A DNA stretch of 64,000 bases from Nitrospirillum iridis (GCF_014205765.1 NZ_JACIIZ010000006.1:310001-374000); one strand, 5' to 3'; positions 17,653-26,191 are shown, counted from the stretch's first letter. The notes: generated by a model from the letters alone, not told the origin. A program made the numbers and translations.

Positions 17653-20241
17653 ATGCACGAACGCCGTGATCCCGCCGATGCCGATCCTTTGGACCCAGGC
17701 GCGAAGCCTGGCTTCGTCCGTGTCCGCGGCGCGCGGGAACATAACCTGAAGAATGTCGACGTGGACATCCCGCGCGACGCGCTGGTGGTGTTCACCGGTG
17801 TCTCCGGCTCCGGCAAGTCCTCGCTGGCCTTCAGCACCCTGTATGCCGAGGCGCAGCGCCGTTATCTGGAATCGGTCTCGCCCTACGCCCGCCGCCTGTT
17901 CCATCAGATGAGCGTGCCGGACGTGGACGCGATCGACGGCCTGCCCCCCGCCGTGGCCCTGCAGCAGCAACGCGGATCACCCACCGCGCGCTCCTCGGTC
18001 GGCAGCGTCACCACCCTGTCCAACCTGCTGCGCATGCTCTATTCCCGCGCGGGCGACTATCCCGCTGGCCAGCCCCACCTGGAGGCGGAGGCCTTCTCCG
18101 CCAACACGCCGGAGGGGGCCTGCCCCACCTGCCACGGCCTGGGCCGGGTGCATGAGGTCACCGAGGATTCCATGGTGCCCGACCCGTCGCTGACCATCCG
18201 CGAACGGGCGGTGGCGGCCTGGCCCACCGCCTGGGGCGGACAGAACCTGCGCGACATCCTGATCACCCTGGGTATCGACGTCGACACCCCCTGGCGCGAC
18301 CTGCCGCAGCAGACCCGCGACTGGATTCTTTTCACGGACGAACAACCGGAGGTGCCGGTCTACCCGGGATTCACGGCATCCGAAGTCAAGGAGGCCATCC
18401 GCCGCAAGCTGGAGCCCAACTATATGGGCACCTTCTCCAGCGCCCGGCGTCACGTGCTGCACAGTTTCGCCACCACCCAGAGCGCGATGATGAAAAAGCG
18501 CGCCGCCAGCTTCATGGTCAGCAGCGCCTGCCCCACCTGTGCCGGCAAGCGGCTGCGGCGGGAAGCGCTGTCGGTGACGTTCGAGGGGCTGGACATCGCC
18601 GACATGGGCCGGTTGCCCATCAAGCGCTTCGCCGCGATTTTCGGCGCCTATGCCGACGACGGCTCGGACAGGCTGGCCCGCCTGCGCCAGACCCGCCCGG
18701 AAACGGCCCTGGTCATCACCCGCATCGCGGCCGATTTGTGCAAGCGTCTGGCCGTGCTGCTGGATCTGGGCCTGGGGTATCTGACGCTGGAACGGAGCAC
18801 GCCCACCCTGTCGCCGGGGGAACTGCAGCGCCTGCGGCTGGCGACACAGGTTGTGTCCAGCCTGTTCGGCGTCGTCTATGTGATGGACGAACCATCGGCG
18901 GGCCTGCACCCGGCCGACACCCAGGCGCTGCTGCGGGCGCTGGACGGACTGAAGGCGGTGGGCAATTCCCTGTTCGTGGTCGAGCATGACCAGGACGTGG
19001 TGCGCCACGCCGACTGGATCGTCGATGTCGGCCCCGCCGCCGGCGAGGGCGGTGGCACCATCCTCTACAGCGGCCCGCCGGAAGGGCTGCGGCGGGTGGC
19101 CGCCTCGCAGACCGCCCGCCACCTGTTCGCGGACGCCGGGGACGGGCGGGCGCGGACGCGGCGGGACCCGCAAGGCTGGCTGCGGCTGGCGGGCGTCACC
19201 CGCAACAACCTGAACGACCTGGATTGCGCCTTCCCCCTGGGCGTCATGACCACCGTCACCGGCATCTCCGGATCCGGCAAGTCCAGCCTGGTCAGCCAGG
19301 CGCTGGTGGAACTGGTGGCCCAGGCCCTGGGCGCCCCGGTCATCGTGGAGGGGGAACCCGCCGACGCCGAGGCGATGCTGGAGCAGGAACCGGAGGCCGC
19401 CACCCAGGGCCGGATCGAGGGCGGCCTGGGCGGCATCAGGCGGCTGATCCAGGTGGACCAGAAGCCCATCGGCCGAACCCCACGCTCCAACCTCGCCACC
19501 TACACCGGCCTGCTGGATCATGTGCGCGCCCTGTTCGCCGCGACGCCGGAGGCCCGGCGACGGCACTACGACGCCGGCCGCTTCTCCTTCAACGTGGCCA
19601 AGGGCCGCTGTCCCCGCTGCGAGGGCGAGGGGTTCGTCATGGTGGAGCTGCTGTTCCTGCCCAGCGTCTACGCCCCCTGCCCTCTCTGCCACGGCACCCG
19701 CTACAACGCCGAGACGCTGGAGATCACCTATCGCGGCAAGACCATCGCCGGCGTCCTGGACCTGACAGTGGAGGCCGCCTGGGACTTCTTCGCCGACGTG
19801 GCCACCATCCGCCGCTCCCTCAAGGTGCTGCGCGAGGTCGGCCTGAACTACTTGCGGCTGGGCCAGCCGGCCACCGAGTTTTCCGGCGGGGAGGCGCAGC
19901 GCATCAAGTTGGCGACCGAACTGCAACGGGCGCAGAAGGGCGGCGCGCTGTACGTGCTGGACGAGCCCACCACCGGCCTGCACCCGTCCGACGTGGAGCG
20001 GCTGGTGGCCCAGCTGGACGCCCTGGTGGCGGCTGGCAACACGGTGGTGGTGGTGGACCACGACATGAGCGTGGCGGCGGCCAGCGACTGGGTGATCGAC
20101 ATCGGCCCTGGCGCCGGGGACGAAGGTGGCCGCGTGGTGGCCAGCGGCGCGCCACGCCTGGTGGCGAACACCCCCGACAGCCGTACCGCCATCCACTTGC
20201 GACGATGTCTTGACCGTGGCGCGGGGCGAGACGGCCTATGA
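17653..20241 (+). CDS. UvrA2-type excinuclease ATPase paralogue
   Basis: At 862 residues it is about 80 shorter than UvrA (940), as in UvrA2/DrrC-like proteins that lack the UvrB-binding insertion. It has two ABC ATPase modules: Walker [13 protein letters not shown] near residue 49 and [11 protein letters not shown] near 537. Signatures are [14 protein letters not shown] (Pro in place of the first Gly) and [16 protein letters not shown]. Walker B forms are [13 protein letters not shown] and [13 protein letters not shown]. Zinc-binding pairs are [16 protein letters not shown] and CPRCEGEG with [13 protein letters not shown] precedes the ATG. Known relatives bind DNA and confer tolerance to DNA-damaging drugs in some actinobacteria. 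Here its stop overlaps a transporter gene by four bases. Confidence 0.9.
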   Translation: MHERRDPADADPLDPGAKPGFVRVRGAREHNLKNVDVDIPRDALVVFTGVSGSGKSSLAFSTLYAEAQRRYLESVSPYARRLFHQMSVPDVDAIDGLPPAVALQQQRGSPTARSSVGSVTTLSNLLRMLYSRAGDYPAGQPHLEAEAFSANTPEGACPTCHGLGRVHEVTEDSMVPDPSLTIRERAVAAWPTAWGGQNLRDILITLGIDVDTPWRDLPQQTRDWILFTDEQPEVPVYPGFTASEVKEAIRRKLEPNYMGTFSSARRHVLHSFATTQSAMMKKRAASFMVSSACPTCAGKRLRREALSVTFEGLDIADMGRLPIKRFAAIFGAYADDGSDRLARLRQTRPETALVITRIAADLCKRLAVLLDLGLGYLTLERSTPTLSPGELQRLRLATQVVSSLFGVVYVMDEPSAGLHPADTQALLRALDGLKAVGNSLFVVEHDQDVVRHADWIVDVGPAAGEGGGTILYSGPPEGLRRVAASQTARHLFADAGDGRARTRRDPQGWLRLAGVTRNNLNDLDCAFPLGVMTTVTGISGSGKSSLVSQALVELVAQALGAPVIVEGEPADAEAMLEQEPEAATQGRIEGGLGGIRRLIQVDQKPIGRTPRSNLATYTGLLDHVRALFAATPEARRRHYDAGRFSFNVAKGRCPRCEGEGFVMVELLFLPSVYAPCPLCHGTRYNAETLEITYRGKTIAGVLDLTVEAAWDFFADVATIRRSLKVLREVGLNYLRLGQPATEFSGGEAQRIKLATELQRAQKGGALYVLDEPTTGLHPSDVERLVAQLDALVAAGNTVVVVDHDMSVAAASDWVIDIGPGAGDEGGRVVASGAPRLVANTPDSRTAIHLRRCLDRGAGRDGL

Positions 20242-21557
20242 CCCCCGCTCGTGAAACGGTCGACGAGCGACCCATCCCCGCCACCTCCGGGCATGCCGGC
20301 CTGTCCCACACGGGCATGTCCCGTCGCTCGATGGTGATCGCGGCCTTGTCCACGATCGTGGAGTGGTACGACTTCACGCTCTATCTCTATTTCGCGACGG
20401 TGCTCGCCCGTGTCTTCTTCGGCGGCACCGCGAGTTCGCTGCTGATCACCCTGGGCGGGTTCGCCGTCGCCTATCTGCTGCGGCCGCTCGGTGCCTTGGT
20501 GTTCGGGCACATCGGGGATCGCTTTGGGCGACGTCCCATGATGCTGTTGTCCATGGCCTTGATGAGCCTCGCCATGCTGGCCACCGCCCTGCTGCCCTCC
20601 TACAAGGCGGTGGGCCCGATCGCGGGCGGGCTGCTCCTTCTGCTCCGGTGTGTCATGGGGTTTTCGGTGGGCGGCGAGTACACCGGCGTCGTCGCCTATC
20701 TGCTGGAAGGTGCCCCTGCCCGCCGACGGGGCCTGGTCACCTCCTGCGCCTCGGCGGCAAGCGAGGTCGGCGGCCTGCTTGCCGTGGCGGTGTCCGCGTC
20801 CACCGTGCATCTGCTGGACGCGGCGGACCTGGAATCATGGGGTTGGCGCATCCCCTTCCTGGCCGGCGCGGCCCTGGCCGGGACGGTCTGGATCGCCCGT
20901 GCCGGCATGCAGGAATCACCGGATTTCGAACGACAGGCGGCGACGGGCGCGATGCCCACGCGGCCATTGCGCCACGCCTTGGCCCATCACCGGACCGGTA
21001 TCCTGCGATCGTTCGCGATCTCCGCCCTGGGGTCGATCACCTACTATGTCGGCATCACCTATGTGCCCGCCTTCCTGACCTCGGCCGGATCATTGAGCGA
21101 AGGGATGTCGCTCTGGCTGTCCACCGGCGCCGCTCTGGTGGTCATCGCGGTCACGCCGATCATCGGCGCGCTTTCGGATCAATGGGGGCGAAAGCCGGTA
21201 TTGCTTGCCCTCGCCCTTTGCGGGGTCCTGATGCCGATCCCGCTTTTCCAGCTCATGGCCAGCGGATCGGCCGGCTTGGCGATGGTTGGCGCCGCGCTTC
21301 TCGCCGCGGTGGCCGGCGGGGTCAGCGCGGTCGGCGCGGTGGCCACGGCTGAACAGTTCCCCGGCGAAGGGCGCTTGACCGGCCTGGCCCTGGGCGCCAC
21401 GGGAGCCACCGCCCTGTTCGGTGGCCTTACACCGTTTGTCGCCCAGGCCTTGGTCGCCCGCACCGAATGGCCGCCCGTTCCCGGCGCGATGATAGCCCTG
21501 GTGGCACTGGCGGTGCTGCCGGTGCTGGCGCGGGCACCGGAGACGCGACCGCGCTGA
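20238..21557 (+). CDS. MFS transporter, metabolite:H+ symporter (MHS) family
   Basis: The protein has 439 residues and 12 predicted membrane segments. STIVEWYDFTLYLYFATVLARVFF and GHIGDRFGRRPMMLLS are typical of the MHS branch (KgtP, ProP, ShiA). That branch usually imports organic acids or zwitterions with protons. The ATG overlaps the stop of the UvrA2 gene (ATGA), so the two are cotranslated. Its codons are less strongly C-ending than those of neighbours (for example GCG, CTC and CGT appear more often), a mild hint of a separate origin. Substrate is not evident. Confidence 0.85.
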   Translation: MTPARETVDERPIPATSGHAGLSHTGMSRRSMVIAALSTIVEWYDFTLYLYFATVLARVFFGGTASSLLITLGGFAVAYLLRPLGALVFGHIGDRFGRRPMMLLSMALMSLAMLATALLPSYKAVGPIAGGLLLLLRCVMGFSVGGEYTGVVAYLLEGAPARRRGLVTSCASAASEVGGLLAVAVSASTVHLLDAADLESWGWRIPFLAGAALAGTVWIARAGMQESPDFERQAATGAMPTRPLRHALAHHRTGILRSFAISALGSITYYVGITYVPAFLTSAGSLSEGMSLWLSTGAALVVIAVTPIIGALSDQWGRKPVLLALALCGVLMPIPLFQLMASGSAGLAMVGAALLAAVAGGVSAVGAVATAEQFPGEGRLTGLALGATGATALFGGLTPFVAQALVARTEWPPVPGAMIALVALAVLPVLARAPETRPR

Positions 21558-21596
21558 ACAGCTGCCGTCACCGGGCGGATGATCATTCCCACGTCA

Positions 21597-22037
21597 CTAT
21601 CGTGTAGAAATCGCCAGCTGAAGAATGATCAGCGCCACCGTCGCGCATACCAAAAGCCATTTCAGGCCAGGGGAGGATGAGACCGGGCCGCCGTCCCGGT
21701 GACCGGGACGCAGGACAGTGACGCCACGGACATGGGGCTCATTTGCCCTGCGGGGCAGAAGGGCGGCCAGCCGAAACGCCGATTGCGTCGCCTCGTCCGG
21801 GCTGAACGACCATGTCGGCGACGCCAGGATCAGCGAGGCGAGCCGTGCCGCGGCCAGATCCCACGGCAGCCGCGACAGGGACGCCGCCTCCTGCCACGGG
21901 TCCAAATCGAGACGCGCCAGGGCCGACAGAACCGTGACCGGGACGCCTTTGCCATCGACGCCCACGAAGGCGAAGAGGAAGGCATCCAGCGCAACGTCAA
22001 GCAGCGGGTTCCCTGACAAGGGTTCTGCAGCCGTCAT
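21597..22037 (-). CDS. Hypothetical protein with C-terminal membrane anchor
   Basis: The 146 residues are unrecognised. The N-terminal two thirds are soluble and helical. After a Gly/Pro/Ser linker the last 20 residues form one hydrophobic helix (WLLVCATVALIILQLAI) ending STR, a tail-anchor arrangement. It converges with the MHS gene, ending 39 bases from it, and is read in the same direction as the esterase gene upstream (about 130 bases away). Codon use is normal for the window, which supports it as real. Confidence 0.6.
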   Translation of the reverse strand: MTAAEPLSGNPLLDVALDAFLFAFVGVDGKGVPVTVLSALARLDLDPWQEAASLSRLPWDLAAARLASLILASPTWSFSPDEATQSAFRLAALLPRRANEPHVRGVTVLRPGHRDGGPVSSSPGLKWLLVCATVALIILQLAISTR

Positions 22038-22145
22038 GACACCACCGAACTTGCCGTGGCGCTGAGATCTTCATGCGCCTCAAGGCAGCCTATCGGTCGC
22101 CGCCACCGTGGACGAGGCTCGGAAACTACCCATCACGCGGGCCAT

Positions 22146-22176
22146 CACCCGACCCCTCACCCGGCCCCTCACCCGG
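22146..22176. repeat. Short 12-base tandem repeat
   Basis: Two and a half copies of CACCCGRCCCCT (22146-22157, 22158-22169, then CACCCGG). It spans the stop codon of the esterase gene. Probably simple slippage; no function suggested. Confidence 0.7.
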
Positions 22177-23377
22177 GGCGTCGATGGTCGAAGAAAAAGC
22201 GCACCATCTCCCGCGTGGCGTCCGGTCCCCGCGGGTTGGTGTAGGAACCTGCGGGGCTGCCCCCGGCCCAGGCATGGCCGGCACCGTGGATCGTCCAATG
22301 TTCGCACAATGCCCGGCCGGACGGATCGGCGTGGACGGTGCGCGTGTAGGCCTGTCCACCGGGCGCCTCCTCGCGCCGCGTGGTGGAGCGCAAGCCGTCC
22401 GTGGTCGCAAGGGCCTGGGCGACCACCGCCGCGCCGTTGCTGGGGTGAACGGTGGTGTCCTGGTCACCATGGAAGACGATGGTGGGAACCAGCCCTCCGG
22501 CCTGGCCCGCGGCCCCGTGGCGCATGGCGGCGAAGGCGGAGGGAAGGTCGCGCGCGGCCCCCAACGGCAGGCCGGAATGCACGCCCACCGCGGCGAACAG
22601 CTCGGGATACGCCGCCGCCACGATCACCGCCGCAGCACCACCGGCCGATAGCCCGGCGACGTAGACGCGGCCGGGATCCACCGGATGGTCGCGCATGATC
22701 CGGCGGGTGATCCCGGCGATCAGCGCAGGCTCACCGCGGTCGCGCCGCTGGTCCCCTGGACTGAACCAGTTCCAGCACTTGTTGGCGTTGGCCGAGTTGG
22801 GCTGTTCCGGGTAAGCGACCAGGAAGCCATGCTCCTCCGCCGCCAGATTCATCCGGGTACCGGCGGCGAAATCATCGGGGGACTGGGTGCAGCCATGCAG
22901 CATGACGACCAACGGAAGCCGCCGGCCGCTGGGACGGTTGGCGGGAATGTAAAGCTTGTAGGCGCGTGTTCCGCCCGCTTCGCTGTGGGACGCGGTGGCG
23001 AAGGAGGCCCCTTCCGGCATGGGGTGGGCCGGCATGGGGTGGGCCGGCACGGGTTGGGGTGCCGGGCGCCCCAACCCATCCGCCACGCCGCCGGGGATCG
23101 CCCGGGCGGCCAGACGACGGAGCGTTTCGCCCAAGCCGGTTCTGGCCCCCCGCGACGGAATCCCGAAGGGGGGCGCCACCGGGGGGGCCGGTTCCAGGAC
23201 GGTGAATTCCCCATCGATGACCGAAGGGTCAGGCCCCTTGGCGGGGGCCGCCTTTCCGCCCTGCAGCAGTTGCTGGATCAGGGCGGTCGCCTCGACAAGC
23301 TTGCCGGCGCCCGTGAGGCGCGCCGCCTGGGTCATGCCCTCAAGAGGTTTGAAAATCATGTCGGTGCTTTCTGTCAT
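22169..23377 (-). CDS. PHB depolymerase-family (type 1 catalytic domain) esterase
   Basis: This 402-residue alpha/beta hydrolase of the PHB depolymerase/feruloyl esterase group has an oxyanion region VVMLHGCTQSPDDFAAGTRMN and nucleophile GLSAGGA. The acidic residue lies in GDQDTTVHPSN and the His in HGAGHAWAGG, so the triad is complete. The first 120 residues are a Pro/Ala-rich, non-catalytic extension starting with a helix. No clear signal peptide is present, so an intracellular or leaderless enzyme is likely. An alternative ATG lies at 23359. The ribbon-helix-helix gene 33 bases upstream is probably in the same operon. Substrate may be polyhydroxyalkanoate or another ester. Confidence 0.88.
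   Translation of the reverse strand: MTESTDMIFKPLEGMTQAARLTGAGKLVEATALIQQLLQGGKAAPAKGPDPSVIDGEFTVLEPAPPVAPPFGIPSRGARTGLGETLRRLAARAIPGGVADGLGRPAPQPVPAHPMPAHPMPEGASFATASHSEAGGTRAYKLYIPANRPSGRRLPLVVMLHGCTQSPDDFAAGTRMNLAAEEHGFLVAYPEQPNSANANKCWNWFSPGDQRRDRGEPALIAGITRRIMRDHPVDPGRVYVAGLSAGGAAAVIVAAAYPELFAAVGVHSGLPLGAARDLPSAFAAMRHGAAGQAGGLVPTIVFHGDQDTTVHPSNGAAVVAQALATTDGLRSTTRREEAPGGQAYTRTVHADPSGRALCEHWTIHGAGHAWAGGSPAGSYTNPRGPDATREMVRFFFDHRRPG
23016..23060. repeat. 15-base coding repeat (PAHPM units)
   Basis: Two exact copies of GGCATGGGGTGGGCC (23016-23030, 23031-23045) and one degenerate copy (to 23060). On the minus strand they encode Pro-Ala-His-Pro-Met units in the linker of the esterase, before its catalytic domain. 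The unit is a multiple of three, so copy number can change without breaking the frame. Confidence 0.8.
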
Positions 23378-23410
23378 TTCGGAAAGGGTGATCGCGCGGG
23401 ATCAGACCGG

Positions 23411-23830
23411 TCACCGGATCCGGTCGGCGAGGATGGATTTGACGGCGACGCTGGCGTGCAGCCCGCCCAGCACGGTCAGCGAGGCGATGGTGGCGTGCGC
23501 AAGCTCAGGCGTGATGTCCTGGGCGAGGCTGGCCAGCCCCAGGACGCGGACGTCGAGCATTTCCCCCGCGTCCCGCGCCGCTTCCAACTCCCGTCGGCTG
23601 ATGTGGCGCAGGCCAAGGTCGACGCTCTTGCGTGTCACCGCCTGCCGGACGGCGTCGCCGTGGCGCTCGATCTGATTGCGGATCGCCGTGCGGATGAAGT
23701 CGGTGCGGTTGGCGTAGAACCCCTCCTGCACCAGCAGGTCGATATGGCCGAGGTCGACAAAGCCGAGGTTGATCGTGATCTTCTCGCTGTCGGGAACCCG
23801 GGGCCGGAGTTCATGCACATTGTTCACCAT
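23411..23830 (-). CDS. CopG/ribbon-helix-helix transcriptional regulator
   Basis: This is a 139-residue protein. Residues 17-60 (KITINLGFVDLGHIDLLVQEGF, then ANRTDFIRTAIRNQIERH) form a ribbon-helix-helix: a beta strand KITINL, helix A, turn and helix B. The C-terminal half is conserved-looking but unassigned and may oligomerise or bind a ligand. It precedes the PHB-depolymerase-like gene by 33 bases, so it probably controls that unit. Three 11-base direct repeats and one inverted half-site overlap its start codon, as expected for cooperative RHH autoregulation. Confidence 0.8.
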   Translation of the reverse strand: MVNNVHELRPRVPDSEKITINLGFVDLGHIDLLVQEGFYANRTDFIRTAIRNQIERHGDAVRQAVTRKSVDLGLRHISRRELEAARDAGEMLDVRVLGLASLAQDITPELAHATIASLTVLGGLHASVAVKSILADRIR

Positions 23831-23865
23831 CTCTACACCATCTCAATACCATCCACATGGATGGT
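23826..23865 (-). promoter_or_regulatory. Candidate RHH operator: three 11-base repeats plus inverted half-site
   Basis: ACCATC occurs at 23826-23831, 23837-23842 and 23848-23853, spaced exactly 11 bases (one helical turn). GATGGT at 23860-23865 makes an inverted repeat with the last copy (ACCATCC-ACAT-GGATGGT, 23848-23865 with flanks). The first repeat contains the ATG of the RHH gene. The periodicity suits a repressor binding one DNA face. Binding is inferred. Confidence 0.55.
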
Positions 23866-24148
23866 GAAATGGGGCCTGGGCATGGGTGTTTCAAGAGGGG
23901 ATGGTTGTTCGGCGCGGGGCCCGCGCAGAGGCCGAACGCCTGAGCGATCGTCGCCTCCATAGAGTCTTGGCCACACCAGCGGGGGGAACGCCGATGTGGC
24001 CAAGACATGTCGCCAGTCGCAGTGCCCAATGCGGCCGGCCATCCGGACAGCGCCACGGTGCGCCGCCCGAACCGCTATGGACTGGCCTCGCCCGGGAGCG
24101 TTTGGGCGCCTTCCCCGGCCCGCCTTGGAGACCAGCCCCAAAAGCTCA
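23866..24148. other. Intergenic region without a convincing gene
   Basis: This spacer lies between the RHH gene (starting at 23830, leftward) and the terminator-like hairpin after yciF. Several short frames are open on both strands, but none has a ribosome site or recognisable protein. It should contain the promoter for the RHH-esterase unit; I could not pick -35/-10 boxes. Confidence 0.5.
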
Positions 24149-24178
24149 GGCCCCGCCGGCGTTCCCGCCGACGGGGCC
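24149..24178 (-). terminator. Probable intrinsic terminator after yciF-like gene
   Basis: A stem of about 13 pairs with one mismatch (GGCCCCGCCGGCG and CCGCCGACGGGGCC on the plus strand) encloses a very short loop. It lies 50-80 bases past the yciF-like stop. In the minus direction it is followed by a CTTTT stretch, a weak but present T-run. Confidence 0.55.
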
Positions 24179-24228
24179 AAACGTACGACCTGATAGGGGG
24201 CATCATCGCCCCAGCGCCTGACCTGCCT

Positions 24229-24741
24229 TCAGGCGGCCTGCGCCTGGCCCGCGGCCGTGCTGTTGACCTTGGCCGACACCTTGTTCAGCAACGCGTCGGC
24301 CTTCTTTTCCTCCTCCAAGGTTTGCGTCAGGATTTCCGCCACCTCGGTCCGCTCCAAGGCTTTGGCCCACGCGATCGCGGAGCCATAGCTGGCGATCTCG
24401 TAATGTTCGACCTTTTGGGCCGCCGCGATGATGGCGCTGTCCAGGGCTTCCGGGGAAAGGCCGGAGTCCAGCAACTCATTGGCCTCCGCCAGCATGCCTT
24501 CCATCGCCTCGCACTTTTTGCCCCGGCTGCGTCCGCCGGTGTCCAGCGCCTCGAATGCCTTGTCCAGCCGCTCGACTTGACCGCGCGTCTCTTCAAGATG
24601 CTCTTCCAGCGCTTGCTTCAGCTCAGGGGAAGAGGCGGCTTTCACCAGCTTGGGAACGGCGCGGATAATCTGGCGCTCGGCGCTGTAAATATCGCGCAGT
24701 TCCTCGATAAACATGCTGTGCAGGTTCTTCTGGGTGGCCAT
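24229..24741 (-). CDS. YciF-like ferritin-superfamily protein (DUF892)
   Basis: This 170-residue helical protein begins LHSMFIEELRDIYSAERQIIRAVPKL, the DUF892 opening with Glu and His ligands. ALEEHLEETRGQVERLD and AAAQKVEHYEIASYGSAIAWAKAL supply further carboxylate/His ligands of a diiron four-helix bundle. E. coli YciF is 166 residues. AGAAGG lies eight bases before the ATG. It is about 100 bases downstream of Mn-catalase on the same strand. This pairing is common among general-stress genes in alphaproteobacteria, so a role in oxidative or osmotic stress is likely; its biochemical activity is not established. Confidence 0.92.
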   Translation of the reverse strand: MATQKNLHSMFIEELRDIYSAERQIIRAVPKLVKAASSPELKQALEEHLEETRGQVERLDKAFEALDTGGRSRGKKCEAMEGMLAEANELLDSGLSPEALDSAIIAAAQKVEHYEIASYGSAIAWAKALERTEVAEILTQTLEEEKKADALLNKVSAKVNSTAAGQAQAA

Positions 24742-24804
24742 GATGTCAACCTTCTGAATTGGGTTCGGGTCAGCACGCGCCCATCAGACGCGCCCGTCGG
24801 GGGA

Positions 24805-24833
24805 ATGGCGACGGCGTTCACCGTCGTCGCCAT
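24805..24833 (-). terminator. Hairpin between Mn-catalase and yciF-like gene
   Basis: ATGGCGACGGCG (24805-24816) pairs with CGTCGTCGCCAT (24822-24833) around a 5-base loop, with one G-T pair. It begins eight bases past the catalase stop. There is no T-run, so it could be a partial terminator or a processing or stability element that sets different levels of the two proteins. Confidence 0.4.
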
Positions 24834-24840
24834 CCGATAG

Positions 24841-25728
24841 TCAGGCGTCTTCCAGCACGATCGCCCCTGAACCGAGGTCGGCACCGGTGATCGGATTGCT
24901 GGAGGGGTTGGATTGGGTCCGCTTCCTCAACTCCATGGCGGCCTGTTCCTGGGCCCTGGTCATGGTGACGGAAGCCAGGCCATCGCCGTCGTCAAGGGGC
25001 AGGTTGCCCTCAACGTCGTCAAGACGTTCCCAATGATCGCCCGTATTCCACGGACCTTCGGCGTCGCCATCGCCCTGCGAGGCGTTGACGTAGAGATCGG
25101 CATATTCCGGCAGCCCGGGCAGCTTGCCGGGCGGGAAGTTCGGCTCGATGGCGTACAGCGCCTTCTCAAACGATTTCTGATGCGCGATCTCGCGCGTCAT
25201 CAGGAAGGTCAGCGCGTCCTTGATGCCGGCGTCGTCGGTGACGTTGATCAGCCGCTCATACACGATCTTGGCCCGGCTCTCCGCCGCGATGTTCGAGCGC
25301 AGGTCACAGGTGGGATCACCGATGGTGTCGATGTACGCGGCACTCCACGGCACGCCGGAGGAATTGGTCAGCGCGGGGCCGCCGCCGTACAGCAAAGACT
25401 GGGTGTGGCTGTTACCCCCCTGGTTCAGGGCGGCGTACAGGTCGGCCTCAGCCATATTGGCCTCGGCCAGTTCACCCTTGATGCCCTTGTTCAGCATGGC
25501 GACGATGCTGCCGATGATTTCCAGATGGCTCAGTTCCTCGGTGGCGATATCAAACAGCATGTCCTTGCGGCCACTGTCCGATTCGGCGATCGCCTGCGTG
25601 AAATAGCGCATGGCGGCGGCCAATTCGCCCTGCGGACCGCCGAATTGCTCCAGCATCAGGCTGGCCAACACCGGGTTCGGCTCCGCCACCCGGACGGTAT
25701 ATTGCAGACACTTGTTGTGCATAAACAT
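24841..25728 (-). CDS. Manganese (non-heme) catalase
   Basis: The protein has 295 residues starting MFMHNKCLQYTVRV, the usual opening of Mn-catalases. The frame is open to 25791, but the ATG at 25728 has GGAGA upstream and matches the family start. It is a ferritin-like dimanganese enzyme that disproportionates H2O2. Ligand segments are LEQFGGPQGELAAAMRYF (Glu), DIATEELSHLEIIG (Glu and His) and DALTFLMTREIAHQKSFEKAL (Glu and His). The C-terminus carries the family tail with NPITGADLGSG. It lies just upstream of the yciF-like gene and probably shares a stress promoter at 25787-25811. Confidence 0.93.
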   Translation of the reverse strand: MFMHNKCLQYTVRVAEPNPVLASLMLEQFGGPQGELAAAMRYFTQAIAESDSGRKDMLFDIATEELSHLEIIGSIVAMLNKGIKGELAEANMAEADLYAALNQGGNSHTQSLLYGGGPALTNSSGVPWSAAYIDTIGDPTCDLRSNIAAESRAKIVYERLINVTDDAGIKDALTFLMTREIAHQKSFEKALYAIEPNFPPGKLPGLPEYADLYVNASQGDGDAEGPWNTGDHWERLDDVEGNLPLDDGDGLASVTMTRAQEQAAMELRKRTQSNPSSNPITGADLGSGAIVLEDA

Positions 25729-25748
25729 ATGTGATCTCCGCATTTCCC

Positions 25749-25767
25749 GATGGATTGATCCATCAAT
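25749..25767 (-). promoter_or_regulatory. Overlapping palindromes in the catalase leader
   Basis: GATGGATTGATCCATC (25749-25764) has perfect 7-base arms. The overlapping ATTGATCCATCAAT (25754-25767) has 6-base arms. They lie 21-39 bases before the catalase start, between the candidate promoter and the ribosome site. Either an operator or two alternative RNA hairpins could be meant. Confidence 0.4.
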
Positions 25768-25786
25768 CTGGTCATTGCGAATAATG

Positions 25787-25811
25787 AACACGAGGAAATC
25801 ACAAAGGTTCC
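25787..25811 (-). promoter_or_regulatory. Candidate EcfG-type general-stress promoter
   Basis: On the minus strand GGAAC (25811-25807) is followed after 16 bases by TGTT (25790-25787), one base away from the alphaproteobacterial EcfG pattern GGAAC-N16/17-CGTT. A second GGAAC (25859-25855) and a TATAAT (25840-25835) lie upstream and could make other promoters. Mn-catalase and YciF are typical EcfG targets, which supports the reading. Confidence 0.4.
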
Positions 25812-25873
25812 AAAAATAAGATTTGAACCGATATATTATACGCCATCCATATTAGTTCCTTTTATCCCTGCCT

Positions 25874-26191
25874 TTATCCGGACAAATCATTGACATATAC
25901 GATAAAATCACTCTTTTCGGCCTCCATCCATTGCTGGTTTCGCAATTTTTCGGCCAAAGGCGCATAGAGGGAGCGCCGACCGATGCCGTCGGGGGCGGAG
26001 AGCAGGCCCGCGGCGCAGCATCTTTCATCATCCCAGCCTGGATAGTCGGTCACCGGATAGAGGCAAATCCCCTCGATCGGAACCCCCCGCCTCCGCGCGG
26101 CCCGCGCTTCGCCGCAGACATAATGCAACCACGACGCCAAAGCGCGAGCTACACCGCCTCCAGGGACACGATCCAAGACCTTGGTGGGTCC
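25874..26191 (-). pseudogene. Remnant of a glycoside-hydrolase-like (beta-glucosidase-related) gene, C-terminus only
   Basis: An open frame of about 105 codons has no ATG start (only TTG at 26176) and follows a stop at 26192-26194. Its sequence (WLHYVCGEARAARRRGVP, EGICLYPVTDYPGWDDERC, APLAEKLRNQQ) looks like the C-terminal part of family-1-like beta-glucosidase proteins. In those, ICLYP and PGWDD sit near the end of the barrel. The rest of the domain (over 300 residues) is absent: the nitroreductase gene occupies the upstream position. The family call is from memory of the motif. A short expressed protein is possible but unlikely. Confidence 0.5.

Noticed and set aside
17977-20196. A 739-codon minus-strand frame opposite the UvrA2 gene
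   Set aside because: Antisense shadow in GC-rich DNA; the plus-strand protein has all ABC and zinc motifs.
22146-22176. Direct repeats as a possible CRISPR or attachment site
   Set aside because: Only two and a half 12-base units without spacers and no integrase or cas gene nearby.
23833-24180. A 115-codon minus-strand frame upstream of the RHH gene
   Set aside because: No ribosome site or recognisable protein, and it would cover the candidate operator.
25756-25767. TTGATCCATCAA as an FNR box for catalase
   Set aside because: The half-sites are separated by two bases, not the four needed by FNR/DNR proteins.
25729-25791. Longer Mn-catalase start at 25791
   Set aside because: It would include the palindromes and overlap the candidate promoter; family proteins start at the MFMHNK methionine, which has a good ribosome site.
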